From Fusarium oxysporum f. sp. lycopersici 4287 (taxonomy: Eukaryota; Ascomycota; Sordariomycetes; Hypocreales; Nectriaceae), in NCBI RefSeq assembly GCF_000149955.1, contig NC_030987.1:900003-964002 (forward strand): a stretch of DNA of 64,000 nucleotides, written 5' to 3'. Shown here piece by piece: positions 1 to 9,007 of this stretch (position 1 is the first letter of the stretch; each line of letters opens with the position of its first letter). The position numbers were made by a program, and so were the translations under genes. Under the pieces are notes generated by a model. It was not told where the DNA came from. It saw only the letters and a list, made by a program, of their open reading frames with translations, and did no database searches.

Positions 1-9
1 GTAATAAAG

Positions 10-463
10 CACGACGCTAGATAAGGTAGCCAATTGGGGCCGAACTGGCTCCCTTTGGCCATTGAGCTTCGGCCTGGCCTGCTGCAGTATCGAAATGATG
101 CACGTTTCAATGCCACGCTACGACCAAGACCGTCTCGGCATCATCTTCCGCGCCTCCCCTAGACAGTCAGATGTAATGATCGTGGCAGGGACTGTCACAA
201 ATAAAATGGCCCCTGCATTACGACAAGTCTACGATCAGATGCCTGAGCCTCGTTGGGTTATCAGCATGGGATCTTGTGCCAATGGAGGAGGGTACTATTA
301 CTACAGCTATAGCGTTGTAAGGGGAGTTGATCGTATTGTTCCGGTCGATATCTTCGTTCCTGGCTGCCCACCTACTGCTGAGGCTTTGATGTATGGCGTG
401 TTTCAGCTGCAAAGGAAGATCAGGAGTCAGAGAGCTTCGAGGATGTGGTATCGAAAGAAGTAG
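10..463 (+). CDS. NADH:ubiquinone oxidoreductase PSST/NuoB (20 kDa) subunit, divergent copy, 5' partial
   Basis: This is the 3' part of the complex I subunit that carries iron-sulfur cluster N2 and forms part of the quinone pocket in the mitochondrial matrix arm. All four N2 cysteines are visible: the tandem pair in [12 protein letters not shown], the one in MGSCANGG and the one in PGCPPT. The frame continues upstream of the first ATG-like codon and reads [21 protein letters not shown], so the real start lies outside the window. An in-frame TAA at 5-7 implies that bases 1-9 are the end of an intron with acceptor at 8-9, or else that the copy is broken. It differs from the fungal consensus as I know it at several normally constant places: GRTGS where A-R-K/Q-G/S is usual, VVRGVD for VVRGCD, and YYYYSY for YYHYSY. 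This suggests a second, diverged paralogue rather than the housekeeping gene. It ends 85 bp from the convergent regulator gene. Confidence 0.85.
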
Positions 464-547
464 ACTACACATTGGGGGAGCTGTAAGACTATAGAGTACA
501 TGGATGTCATACTATTACATAGAATAAGGACAAAAGGTCTACCCTGA

Positions 548-2179
548 TCAAAACATGTTCGGGAAGAGAAATCGATCCAAATCAGCATAGTCGAAACTGG
601 AAAGATCTCCAACCAAGTTATTCAGCCATCTCATATCATCCATTTCTGTAACGGGAGTCTCATCTCGCGTCTCTGGAAGGGAAACTATCGGGAAGGTTTT
701 AAGTATGTCACTCAAGTTCGATGCACACTTCTCCTTGCGCCTCTGTTGCATCAGTATAAGCAGAGAAGCCGTGTTGAGAGCCTCTTTCGTAGCATTAGTG
801 TTATACACAGTAGCAACATTACTCAAACATTGCATTGCATCCTTGAGCTGAGCTATCGATTCTCCCGTGTCAATGGCTAGTAGGACACAGATAATTTGAA
901 ACGGCACATTGGCCATGTGATGCCATGGCGAGCGAGCATCTAAAATAGCTTGAGCTGCTTCGATGCCTGTTTTTGTGATAGAGAGGATCTGGTCAAGAAC
1001 CTTTCCTGAGAACGTCGTGTTCATAGATTGAAGTCGACGGCAGAGACATAAGGCGAGGTTTGTCTGTGCCATAATCGATGGCGGAACAGAATGAGTCCTG
1101 CTTAAGACAGTTGACAGCGAGGCCTCAAGCTCGGAAACGTCTTGCGTCTTATTCGGATCAAGCTCTGTTGAGTAGGGGAGTAACTCCATGAGCTCATGGG
1201 TATAGTCTCCTTCTCTGGAACATGGCATCTCGAGTGTTGAGTTGCATAGTATAGTTCTGGAACGACCCATGTCAAATGAAATCCATATGTTGAGGTGCTC
1301 GGCGACAGCAAAGAGCCTTCTCCGAAGCTCGGCATCGACCTTTTCTTCTGTTACTGGAAGGACTGATTCTTGGGATGGTTCACAATGCAGGCCAGCTGCT
1401 TCGAGCATGTGCATAAGAATTGAACTAGCCATCCATGCTGTGTGAGGTGTTCCAGCTATTCTCAGATATACGACTCGAAGTAGCCAACCTGTGACACTAG
1501 CAGCAGATGGGCCATCGGACATCTTCTGCTCGAGGATGAATCTTGCTGTTTCTATTAAGTCAAGCTCCACTGGTGGAGGCTCAACTTGCGAGAATAAGCA
1601 CCCGATAGCTGCTATACCGCAGAGGATAGAGTCTTGTGACTGATCGTATATATAACCAGCCCATCTACCTTGTATGGTCTGTGAGATATCGTCACGATCA
1701 ACAAAACCATAGATTGGGTCCATCTTTTGAAAGTAGACAGCACTCAAGCTCTCCATGTCTTCTTTCGACAGTAAGTCTGTGATCGGTCTCGAGACAGGAA
1801 CATGGGAAGACTTCCGTGCTCCAAGAAATGCATTCCAAGAGAAAGTGTGCATCCTCGGCGCATTCTTAGGATCCAACCTCAATGCCAACCTTCTAAGAAA
1901 CGCAGCCCCAGAATTCGCCTCCAGCGACTGCAGATGCCTTGGCGACGTAGCATGATCACTCCTCGAAGGTCTAGATTCCTTCTCAGTATGAACAGGAGGT
2001 GAAGGAAGCAGAGTAGCGTCATGAGTCTTCCTCTTCTTGTTCGAAGATGTCTTGTAGGTGCAGTCATACTCAAAACGGACACAGGCTCCGCAGGGCTGAG
2101 CGCCGTCGCATTTCCGTTTTAAATCCCGACATGTTTCACAGGCGAGTCTTGAGCGCTTACGGCCTTGAGAAGTGGACAT
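548..2179 (-). CDS. Zn2Cys6 fungal-type transcription factor
   Basis: This is a single-exon gene of 543 residues. An N-terminal zinc binuclear cluster has cysteines at 14, 17, 24, 30, 33 and 40 (C-x2-C-x6-C-x5-C-x2-C-x6-C). It is preceded by a basic stretch and followed by a lysine/arginine linker near residues 48-52. The remainder resembles the fungal-specific middle homology region, with a helical segment around residues 130-300. The C-terminus is acidic and aromatic (DLSSFDYADLDRFLF), as often seen in activation domains. Its ATG faces the MFS transporter start at 2465 across 285 bp that contain the CGG array at 2256-2318. It may therefore control itself and the transporter; that is inference from layout. 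The target is not knowable from the sequence. Confidence 0.9.
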   Translation of the reverse strand: MSTSQGRKRSRLACETCRDLKRKCDGAQPCGACVRFEYDCTYKTSSNKKRKTHDATLLPSPPVHTEKESRPSRSDHATSPRHLQSLEANSGAAFLRRLALRLDPKNAPRMHTFSWNAFLGARKSSHVPVSRPITDLLSKEDMESLSAVYFQKMDPIYGFVDRDDISQTIQGRWAGYIYDQSQDSILCGIAAIGCLFSQVEPPPVELDLIETARFILEQKMSDGPSAASVTGWLLRVVYLRIAGTPHTAWMASSILMHMLEAAGLHCEPSQESVLPVTEEKVDAELRRRLFAVAEHLNIWISFDMGRSRTILCNSTLEMPCSREGDYTHELMELLPYSTELDPNKTQDVSELEASLSTVLSRTHSVPPSIMAQTNLALCLCRRLQSMNTTFSGKVLDQILSITKTGIEAAQAILDARSPWHHMANVPFQIICVLLAIDTGESIAQLKDAMQCLSNVATVYNTNATKEALNTASLLILMQQRRKEKCASNLSDILKTFPIVSLPETRDETPVTEMDDMRWLNNLVGDLSSFDYADLDRFLFPNMF

Positions 2180-2255
2180 GATTGGTATTGGAATGGGAAT
2201 TGAAGGATTGTGATGTGTAAGGGGATGAATGCATGTGAAGTGAAGTTGCGAGGGT

Positions 2256-2318
2256 CGGTTCTTACGGGCCGAGCGGGTATGTCGGTTATCACGGGAATAT
2301 CGGCAATAACGGTGTAAG
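2256..2318. promoter_or_regulatory. Array of seven CGG half-sites at exact 9-bp spacing
   Basis: CGG triplets begin at 2256, 2265, 2274, 2283, 2292, 2301 and 2310, each exactly 9 bp after the previous one. The six bases between them vary: TTCTTA, GCCGAG, GTATGT, TTATCA, GAATAT, CAATAA, then TGTAAG. CGG is the half-site read by Zn2Cys6 proteins. The array lies between the divergent starts of a Zn2Cys6 regulator and an MFS transporter, so it is a candidate multi-site operator for them. Confidence 0.6.
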
Positions 2319-2464
2319 TGATTGAAGCTTGACGTAGTTTGAGGATGCTAACTAAAAATATCTTAATCGTAATAAACTTATCCCGGTGTTCTTGTTCTTA
2401 CAATACATGCCAGAGTCTCAGTCTGGTTGTCAGCCTCGAATTGCTGGTATTGGATCGTATCCCC

Positions 2465-3769
2465 ATGTTACTCAACCAGGACAGAGACTCGGTCTCAGCC
2501 GCCGAGACACTGGCTGATATCGAAAACCAACCCCAACAAAATCCACCTGAAAAGACACCGACACATGATGAACCACCAGACGGAGGCTTCAATGCTTGGC
2601 TGCAAGCCCTTCTAGCCCATATCGTATTCTTCAACACCTGGGGCGTCGCAAACGGCTTCGGAATCTTCCAGCAATATTACACCCAAACCCTCGGAGAAAG
2701 TCAATCCACGATATCTTGGATAGGAAGTGTCCAAGTGTTCTTCCTATTTTCAGTGGGAGTCATAGCTGGTCGACTGACGGATGCTGGCCACTTTCGAATC
2801 GTTTTCCCGCTCGGTGTCTTCTTGCAGGTCCTTGGACTCTTCATGACTTCGTTATGCACAACATTCTGGCAAATATTCCTCGCTCAAGCTGTTTGCCTCG
2901 GAATAGGCAATGGATTCACTTTTTGTCCAGCCCTCGCTGTTTTGTCACAGTACTTCAAGAAGTATAGGGCTTTTGCTGTTGGACTGGCGGCCGCTGGTGC
3001 AGCTGTTGGTGGCTTAGTTTATCCAGTCTTGATTAACTGGCTCATCTTCCACGATAATGTAGGCTTCCCCTGGACTCTCAGAAGCATGGGCTTCATCATG
3101 CTTGCTACATATATCCCCTGCCTTTTATGGCTCAAACCTCGACTACCACCTCATCCCAGTGGTCCATGGATCGATATAACAGCTTTTAAGGAACTGCCCT
3201 TCATCTTCTTTACCATGAGCATGTTTCTCAACTTCTGGGGTCTCTACTTTGCCTTCTTCTATCTCGGAACCTTTGCTCGCGATCAAGCGGGCATCTCCGA
3301 GCCCATCTATCTACTGATGATACTAAACGGCGTTGGGATATTTGGCCGTATCATGCCAAACATTGTCGCCGATAAGTGGACAGGACCCCTCAACATACTC
3401 ATCCCCCTGAGCATAGCTTCCAGTCTGTTGGTCTACTGTTGGGCGGCTATAGAGACTGCAGCGGGCCTTTATGTATTCGCTGTAATATACGGTTTCATGG
3501 CTGCAGCATTGCAAGCTCTGTTTCCAGCTGTCGCAACACAAATGGCACCTGATCCAAGAAAGACTGGGACAAGAGTTGGAATGATACTGGGTATTGTCAG
3601 TATTGCAAATCTGACTGGCCCTTTTATCTGTGGTGAGCTGATCAAAGCTGGTAACGGTAGTTACCTTGGACCTCAGATGTTTGCTGGCTCTTCAATATTT
3701 CTAGGTGCTCTTATGGCAGTGGCATCTCGGATGGCCAAGACCGGTCTTGTGTTCAAGGTCAAATCATAG
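2465..3769 (+). CDS. MFS transporter, monocarboxylate (MCT)-like family
   Basis: The product has 434 residues with about 12 hydrophobic segments and no intron. The sequence begins in typical fungal MCT style: a short acidic N-terminus, then PPDGGFNAWLQ and the first membrane helix with FGIFQQYY. I chose the ATG at 2465 because it places about 45 residues before this motif. A frame-consistent upstream ATG at 2345 would add an atypical leader. Fungal members of this family are proton-linked or facilitative carriers for carboxylates, riboflavin and often secondary metabolites at the plasma membrane. The gene is divergent from the Zn2Cys6 regulator and shares its promoter. The substrate is unknown. 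Confidence 0.9.
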   Translation: MLLNQDRDSVSAAETLADIENQPQQNPPEKTPTHDEPPDGGFNAWLQALLAHIVFFNTWGVANGFGIFQQYYTQTLGESQSTISWIGSVQVFFLFSVGVIAGRLTDAGHFRIVFPLGVFLQVLGLFMTSLCTTFWQIFLAQAVCLGIGNGFTFCPALAVLSQYFKKYRAFAVGLAAAGAAVGGLVYPVLINWLIFHDNVGFPWTLRSMGFIMLATYIPCLLWLKPRLPPHPSGPWIDITAFKELPFIFFTMSMFLNFWGLYFAFFYLGTFARDQAGISEPIYLLMILNGVGIFGRIMPNIVADKWTGPLNILIPLSIASSLLVYCWAAIETAAGLYVFAVIYGFMAAALQALFPAVATQMAPDPRKTGTRVGMILGIVSIANLTGPFICGELIKAGNGSYLGPQMFAGSSIFLGALMAVASRMAKTGLVFKVKS

Positions 3770-3837
3770 ATAGAAAGGTCATACATGTATATGATACATA
3801 GACTTTGAAAGATGTAACGCCATTCTTTAAAAAAAAT

Positions 3838-4422
3838 TCAAGCAGCAGGAGTAGCTTCATTTGCCACCTCTTCATTCTGTCCCTTCTTCTTCTTCTTCCT
3901 CGAAAACCTCGGAAATCGGACTCGTATGCCAAACCGAGAGCCAAATCGAGCGACACTCCTCCTTATCCTAGCCCCCTCCTGTACAACGGTAGTGGTACTC
4001 ACATGAGGTTGGTTCTGAGGAGTATTCTCTGGCATGGGCGCAAGAACCGCAGCACGCCAAGTTTCCGACCAATCTTGGTCAGAAATTTCAAGCATCTCTC
4101 TAAACACTGTTCCCTCTAGCTCTGTTATGATGCACTTCTGCAGATGCAATACGGTTCTGCATAGGCGAACAACTCGCTCCCAAAATTTGGCGTCCGGCTC
4201 ATTTTGGAAGATGAAGTCATCGCCTTCGTTGGTCCACGAGATGGTAAAGATCATCTTGATAGCCTTGCTTTGGTCGTAGATGAAGGTGCAACTATCTGTG
4301 TCTTGAATTCTCTTATTCAAGGACATGGAGTACAGTTTGGCGTATTTGGTATGTGAGAATTGGAGAGCCAGTGTTGATGGTAAGGTTGTCTCATGACTCA
4401 CGATACACCTGGCGTATGCCAT
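3838..4422 (-). CDS. Hypothetical protein with basic C-terminal tail
   Basis: This open frame encodes 194 residues from the ATG at 4422. An in-frame ATG at 4512 would give 224 residues; I prefer 4422 because the extension looks atypical. I do not recognise the family. The central part, around residues 50-140, has a mixed alpha/beta look with several tryptophans (ISWTNEGDDF, KFWERVVRLC, DQDWSETWRA). The C-terminal 45 residues are strongly basic, with repeated R-x-G-x-R-x-R patterns and a run of five lysines encoded by a TTC/CTT repeat near 3883-3903. It ends 68 bp from the convergent MFS gene. It is supported only by its length and protein-like composition. Confidence 0.55.
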   Translation of the reverse strand: MAYARCIVSHETTLPSTLALQFSHTKYAKLYSMSLNKRIQDTDSCTFIYDQSKAIKMIFTISWTNEGDDFIFQNEPDAKFWERVVRLCRTVLHLQKCIITELEGTVFREMLEISDQDWSETWRAAVLAPMPENTPQNQPHVSTTTVVQEGARIRRSVARFGSRFGIRVRFPRFSRKKKKKGQNEEVANEATPAA

Positions 4423-5197
4423 GGTTTGAACTTTGATGCGACGACTTTGAACTTGTTTATTCCAGCAATTTCGTTGTTCTTTTCTGAAATGAAGTGCATA
4501 CAAATGAAACACGTAAGTAGGGAGGAGGGAACAGATAAAAAGGACCGCATAAAATGATGTTGCGCCTTTTATTAAATATCTATTTGCCGTTCAGCCGTCT
4601 GCAGCCTCTCTGGTTGCCAGCGTCTTAGGAATATCGCCCTAGTATTCCCCCCCATAAGCCAAAGGTGGTGCTTTCGTCGTGTTCTAGCCTCGATAGCGCT
4701 GCCTAGTGACATCCTCTGGCGTCCAATAATTACCAGACGAAATACGGCTTAGCCCCTTTAGGACTTCCGACGTGCAATAGCACTCGAGATTGAAGGTAAA
4801 GGATGAGAAAAGAACTACTTGTTTGGAGCGAAGCCTGCTTATTTGATAATAGGAGGTCTAGTCAGGCCTTTCTTTTGTTATACGCTTTGAAATCCATGTC
4901 TTCTACGACCTTGAGGCACTCCAGCTCTTCAGGTTTATCCTGCGTAACTTTGTGGCCAGGTGAAGATCAGCTTTCAGCCACAATGCCCAAATGCGCATAA
5001 CGAGAATGCGCTGTAACACACCCGCGGCTGAAACTAGCGAAAACCAAAAGCAGGCTATGTTACTATGGGTAGTCTAGCCAGCTGTGAGCCTTAATCTTGT
5101 GACTCGGTATTTCTACATTGGATTCAGCACCTGATATCTCAACCACTACCTTTTGCATACTCTTTGAAGTCTGAATCAAGTGGTACGAATCAACAAG
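4423..5197. other. Intergenic region, no gene recognised
   Basis: About 775 bp lie between the hypothetical gene and the DUF6594 gene. Short open frames exist but none has family resemblance or convincing codon structure. The right-hand part is presumably the promoter of the gene starting at 5198. Confidence 0.5.
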
Positions 5198-6156
5198 ATG
5201 GGCTGCTTCGGCGCTGACAATGATACAAATCGGGTAGACGAGGAGACTGCAGTCCGGGGCGTACAGGTTGATTTTAGCGATGATCGCTGGATTGTAGACC
5301 TTGAACTCGATAACATTATCAGCAACATATCGGAGAACGAGAGCTGGACAACTTCATCTCGTAGGGGGTTTCAGGGCGCCAATGACAACGAACAACCCCC
5401 AAACGAACTAGGCAAAGTATGAAAGTAACTTCCTGTAAGCCAAGAGAGCGACGTTAACTGAATGAACCAGAGTTATCGGATCAACTTTGCTGTCCTTCAG
5501 CGAATACAGTTGAAGCAGCTCCGAACTAAATTCGCCAAACATGCAGTCTCTCTAAGATGCGAAGCCGGTGAACCTCAAGGGTGGCAGGACACTCTTAAAG
5601 ACTATAGTAAGATGACTGGTGTTTTGCTTAGAAGTCGATCGAAAAGGTGCTGATGTCGAATTCTATAGTACAAGCACTCCAAAACTATGAATACATGGAA
5701 AGAAGAAGTCTGCAACCTGAAGACCCGTTCTACATGAGCGGCGAGAAATATCAAGACCGAAAGCTCCTTGAAACCATCATAGGAGGCGAAGCATATAAAT
5801 TTGAAGGCAAAAAGGTATTTCCTGCTATAGGTGACTGGCAAAAGGGTCCTGATGGATCGAGATCTGTTCGAGATACAAGACAAGATAACTATCAGCGGAA
5901 CTGGAAGGTAGGTTTCCACCAAAGACTTGCCGTGGCGGCCGTAGGTGGGATATTTCTCATGGCCCCTATGTGGCTGATGGTCTTGCATAATACTCTCTAC
6001 ACAGCTTTGGTTTCGACGACGGTGTTCGTTGCTGTTTTTGGATCAATGGCTGCGCGTTATCTTACGAGTTTGATGGACGTTATGTCGAGTACAGCGGCTT
6101 ATGCTGCTGTGTTGGTTGTTTTTGTTGGGCTGATCACTGAAATGCACGATGGCTGA
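5198..6156 (+). CDS. DUF6594 domain membrane protein (three exons)
   Basis: Exons are 5198-5416, 5471-5606 and 5669-6156, giving 280 residues. The intron at 5417-5470 is phase 0 (donor GTATGA) and that at 5607-5668 is phase 1 (donor GTAAGA, acceptor TATAG). After splicing the frame reads NFAVLQRIQLKQLRTKFAKHA, then LKDYIQALQNYEYMERR. This is the characteristic opening of the fungal DUF6594 family, a coiled helical region followed by C-terminal membrane spans. Two or three hydrophobic segments lie in the last 90 residues. Members are uncharacterised and frequent in accessory regions of filamentous fungi. I took the ATG at 5198 as start because the frame upstream begins only with GTG. The gene is convergent with the amidase, whose stop is 120 bp away. 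Confidence 0.75.
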
Positions 6157-6275
6157 GACGGAGGAAGAGGATAGTGTTGAGTTTAGAGACAAGATTCGGG
6201 CGGTCTCCAAGAATAAATCTCGCACTTTTGTTATTTCTAGTTGGAAAACTTGGATTCTGATGTATCTTACAGAGC

Positions 6276-8141
6276 TCATCCCTCAAGTAGACGAGTACGC
6301 AGCAGATCGTCAAGTACCTTGCCAACGGCCAGAACCTTTTCCTCCTCTAAAACCCGGCCCACGATCTGGATATCTACAGGAAGGTGATGCTTGGCCATTT
6401 CTTGCATGTTATCCTCCCAAAGGCGGGTATTCCACTCATCCAGCTCGTTCCTCGGCTCATGGTCCCATAACGCATCAAGATCTTTAGCTTCAACCTTTCC
6501 TCCAGGGATAACCAAAGCCGTGTAATCCAAAAGATTCCAGACCTTGGTATATCCCACCCATTTGACAGTGTTATGAGGTACAGCTGCATGTGGTAGAGCC
6601 GGCATTATAATGGCGTCCACAGTCTTCCCCTTTTTAGAGAGGGTGTTGTTCCACTTCTCGAGATAGGCTTGCTGGAGCTCTCGCTTCCGTTTGTTGAGTT
6701 GCCAATAATCAAACACTGATATAGGCTTTCCCCTGTTCACAAGTCTCTCCACGCTGGGGATAAAAGGTTCGCCTCCTGCCTCAACATCGCGACGAATGTC
6801 TTCCCCTCCATCGACTGTGAAGTAGGCGTCCATAACCTCTATGCACTCAGCGTGCAAGTCAGGCTTCCACATTACAAGCTCATGACCATCAGCTGCAAGG
6901 GCAGCTGCAGCTTGCGCAATAACCCTTACGATACTAGGATGAGGCTTCACAACGCCGTCGTCGTACAAGACACCGATTGTCAGCTTGCTGTTCACGGTCA
7001 TGTCATATTCAGACTGGCGCCATGGGATGGGAACGCAACGACAGTCTTGTTTCCAGGGTTCCTGCAGTGTGATCTCTTTTGTGAGATGATAAATGGTCGA
7101 GAGGGAGCGTGCTAAGGGACCGATAGATGATGGGACGTGCTCTTGTCCATCGGTTGAGACTGGTACGCCTCCATATGGTAATCTCGAGCTCTATCTCACG
7201 TTAGTGATACCCCTAAAACGGTGACTTAACGCACGCTCGGCTTGAAACCATATAGGCCCATCATAGAAGCTGGCATGCGAATACTACCACCCAAATCTGA
7301 CCCGAAACCTCCGAGACTTCCATGAGAGTAAATCAGCGCCGACTCCCCACCCGAGGATCCTCCAGGCGTGTATCTGGGAATGATAGGATTTTCGGTCAAT
7401 CCCCAAAGAGGATTGTCGGTTTCAGCCCACTTCTCAAGATTAGCATGAGCTCAAAGTATAACTCTTTAGACTCACCATGATGCTTTGTGGGAGATTCGTT
7501 TTGCAAATGATGACTGCGCCTAGCTTCTTCAGGATCTTCACTAGGACGGCATCATCTTTGGCTGGCTTGAAGGCCTTGCTTGTGTAGCCAAGAGTGGTGT
7601 CATAGCATTTGACATTGAACTGATCCTTCAGACTTATTGGAACTCCGTGCAAAGGTCCTTTTGTTTTCTTTTCTTTGGCATAATACGCATCGAGCTCTTG
7701 GGCCTGTTCCAAAACATCATCGAAGAGGATTTCGGTCAGGCTAGTAAATCATCAGACTTTGGTAGCACCAAGAGACTACAATGAGGCTCACCAGTTTGTC
7801 TGTCAGTATGTCAGCTATGTCTAACCTTTAAAGCATTGTCGTAAGGGTCTACCTTCTTATGCGCCTCAATGGCTCTGTGACACGATATGTTAGCATATAT
7901 CTCTCGGGATTCAATGATTGACTTTCCGTGTGATATAAGCCAGGGTTACATGTTCACTCGTGAACTCTCCACTAGAAATCTTATCGGCCAAGGCACTGAT
8001 ATCATCAACTTCGGTAATGGCCTTGTATGCATCCTGGCGATCCTCGTTGTCTGATAGGTTCTTGGTGACAAAAGCAGAGATGACACGGGCTCGCTGTCGT
8101 CGCTTCTCTGCAACAACTTGTTCCCAGATCTTTGTTTCCAT
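6276..8141 (-). CDS. Amidase (amidase-signature family, acetamidase-like), first splice donor mutated
   Basis: Six exons on the minus strand: 8141-7927, 7874-7853, 7799-7792, 7740-7476, 7429-7235 and 7190-6276 (539 residues if all are spliced). The Ser-Ser-Lys triad of amidase-signature enzymes is present: K120 in GVPISLKDQ, S195 in TPGGSSGGESA and S219 in GSDLGGSIR. These enzymes hydrolyse carboxylic amides to acid and ammonia. Exon 3 is only 8 nt and rebuilds the family motif K-K-T-N-C-L-T-E-I. Exon 1 must end at 7927 to keep the frame (TR|AIEAHKK), but the intron then starts GAAAGT instead of GTAAGT. The other intron signals are intact, including a TGCTAAC branch point in intron 1. The gene may therefore be a young pseudogene or use a rare GA-AG intron. 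Confidence 0.8.
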
Positions 8142-9007
8142 AGTGATTCATAGATCTAGCGATAAGGAAAACTAGGGAGGTTGTGTGTCTATCAAGGTTC
8201 AGAGGCTGTTGCGAAGTTGGAGGTGGTCGAATAACCCCGCATATACCCGCACCCATTACCCGTCCGCTGCTTATGAAGATTTTCGGGTGCAACATCCGAA
8301 ATGCAAGTGATAGATGCTTGGCATACAACTACGCTATATCTATCAAGCAAATTATTTCGATTCGGTTTAGAGAGAGACGTCTATATTCGCGCTTGAGGAC
8401 TGGGTATTCTGTCTAGTTTTCAGCTTCTGGCGTTATTTCTTGTCTTCCAGCCAAACAAACTCCGTCAATTAAAGAGAAACCCTCGAATTCCTATGTAGGC
8501 ATGATCTGATAATAAAGTTTGCTATACAGACTCGGTGGTCATAAGCCAGACATGGGTATCCCGCAGCCTCTGATACTACTAAGTACGCGACCACCAATCA
8601 TGGCGTGATATCAAGTGACTCAATGTGCTTGAATAACTTACCCATTCAATTATCACAAGCCTTCTCAGCCTCAAAGCTCTGAAACCGTAAGCTCGGGCTA
8701 ACTTCAGCTGAATGAAGAACTAGAGGTGTTGTTGTCTATGATGTCATTGGCTGGTTTGGCGATGCCGCACATCCGTCTTATTGCGTATGATGAGTCCTCG
8801 AAGGATCCGTTGCGTGCAAAGACGACGTGTATAAAACGCCACAATATCTTCATTCTCACATGAAAATATTATATGGTTCTTCAATTATCTCATCTGTTAT
8901 TTCTTTCATTCAGTTCGTGCTTGACTGACCAAAACTACACTTGGTAAAAGTGCGGGAAAAGAAAAAACAGCTTACACATTACTTATAATAACTTCACTTC
9001 TACTCCA
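8142..9007. other. Divergent promoter region between amidase and FAD monooxygenase
   Basis: About 870 bp without a supported gene. It separates two divergently transcribed genes, so it should hold both promoters. A cluster of CCG triplets occurs at 8237-8266 without regular spacing. A TATAAAA-like element lies near 8830, about 180 bp before the monooxygenase ATG. Confidence 0.45.

Noticed and set aside
2339..2464. Upstream extension of the MCT-like transporter
   Set aside because: The frame is open, but the usual N-terminus of the family fits the ATG at 2465.
4423..4512. N-terminal extension of the hypothetical gene to an ATG at 4512
   Set aside because: Possible, but the extra 30 residues look like translated leader, so I used 4422.
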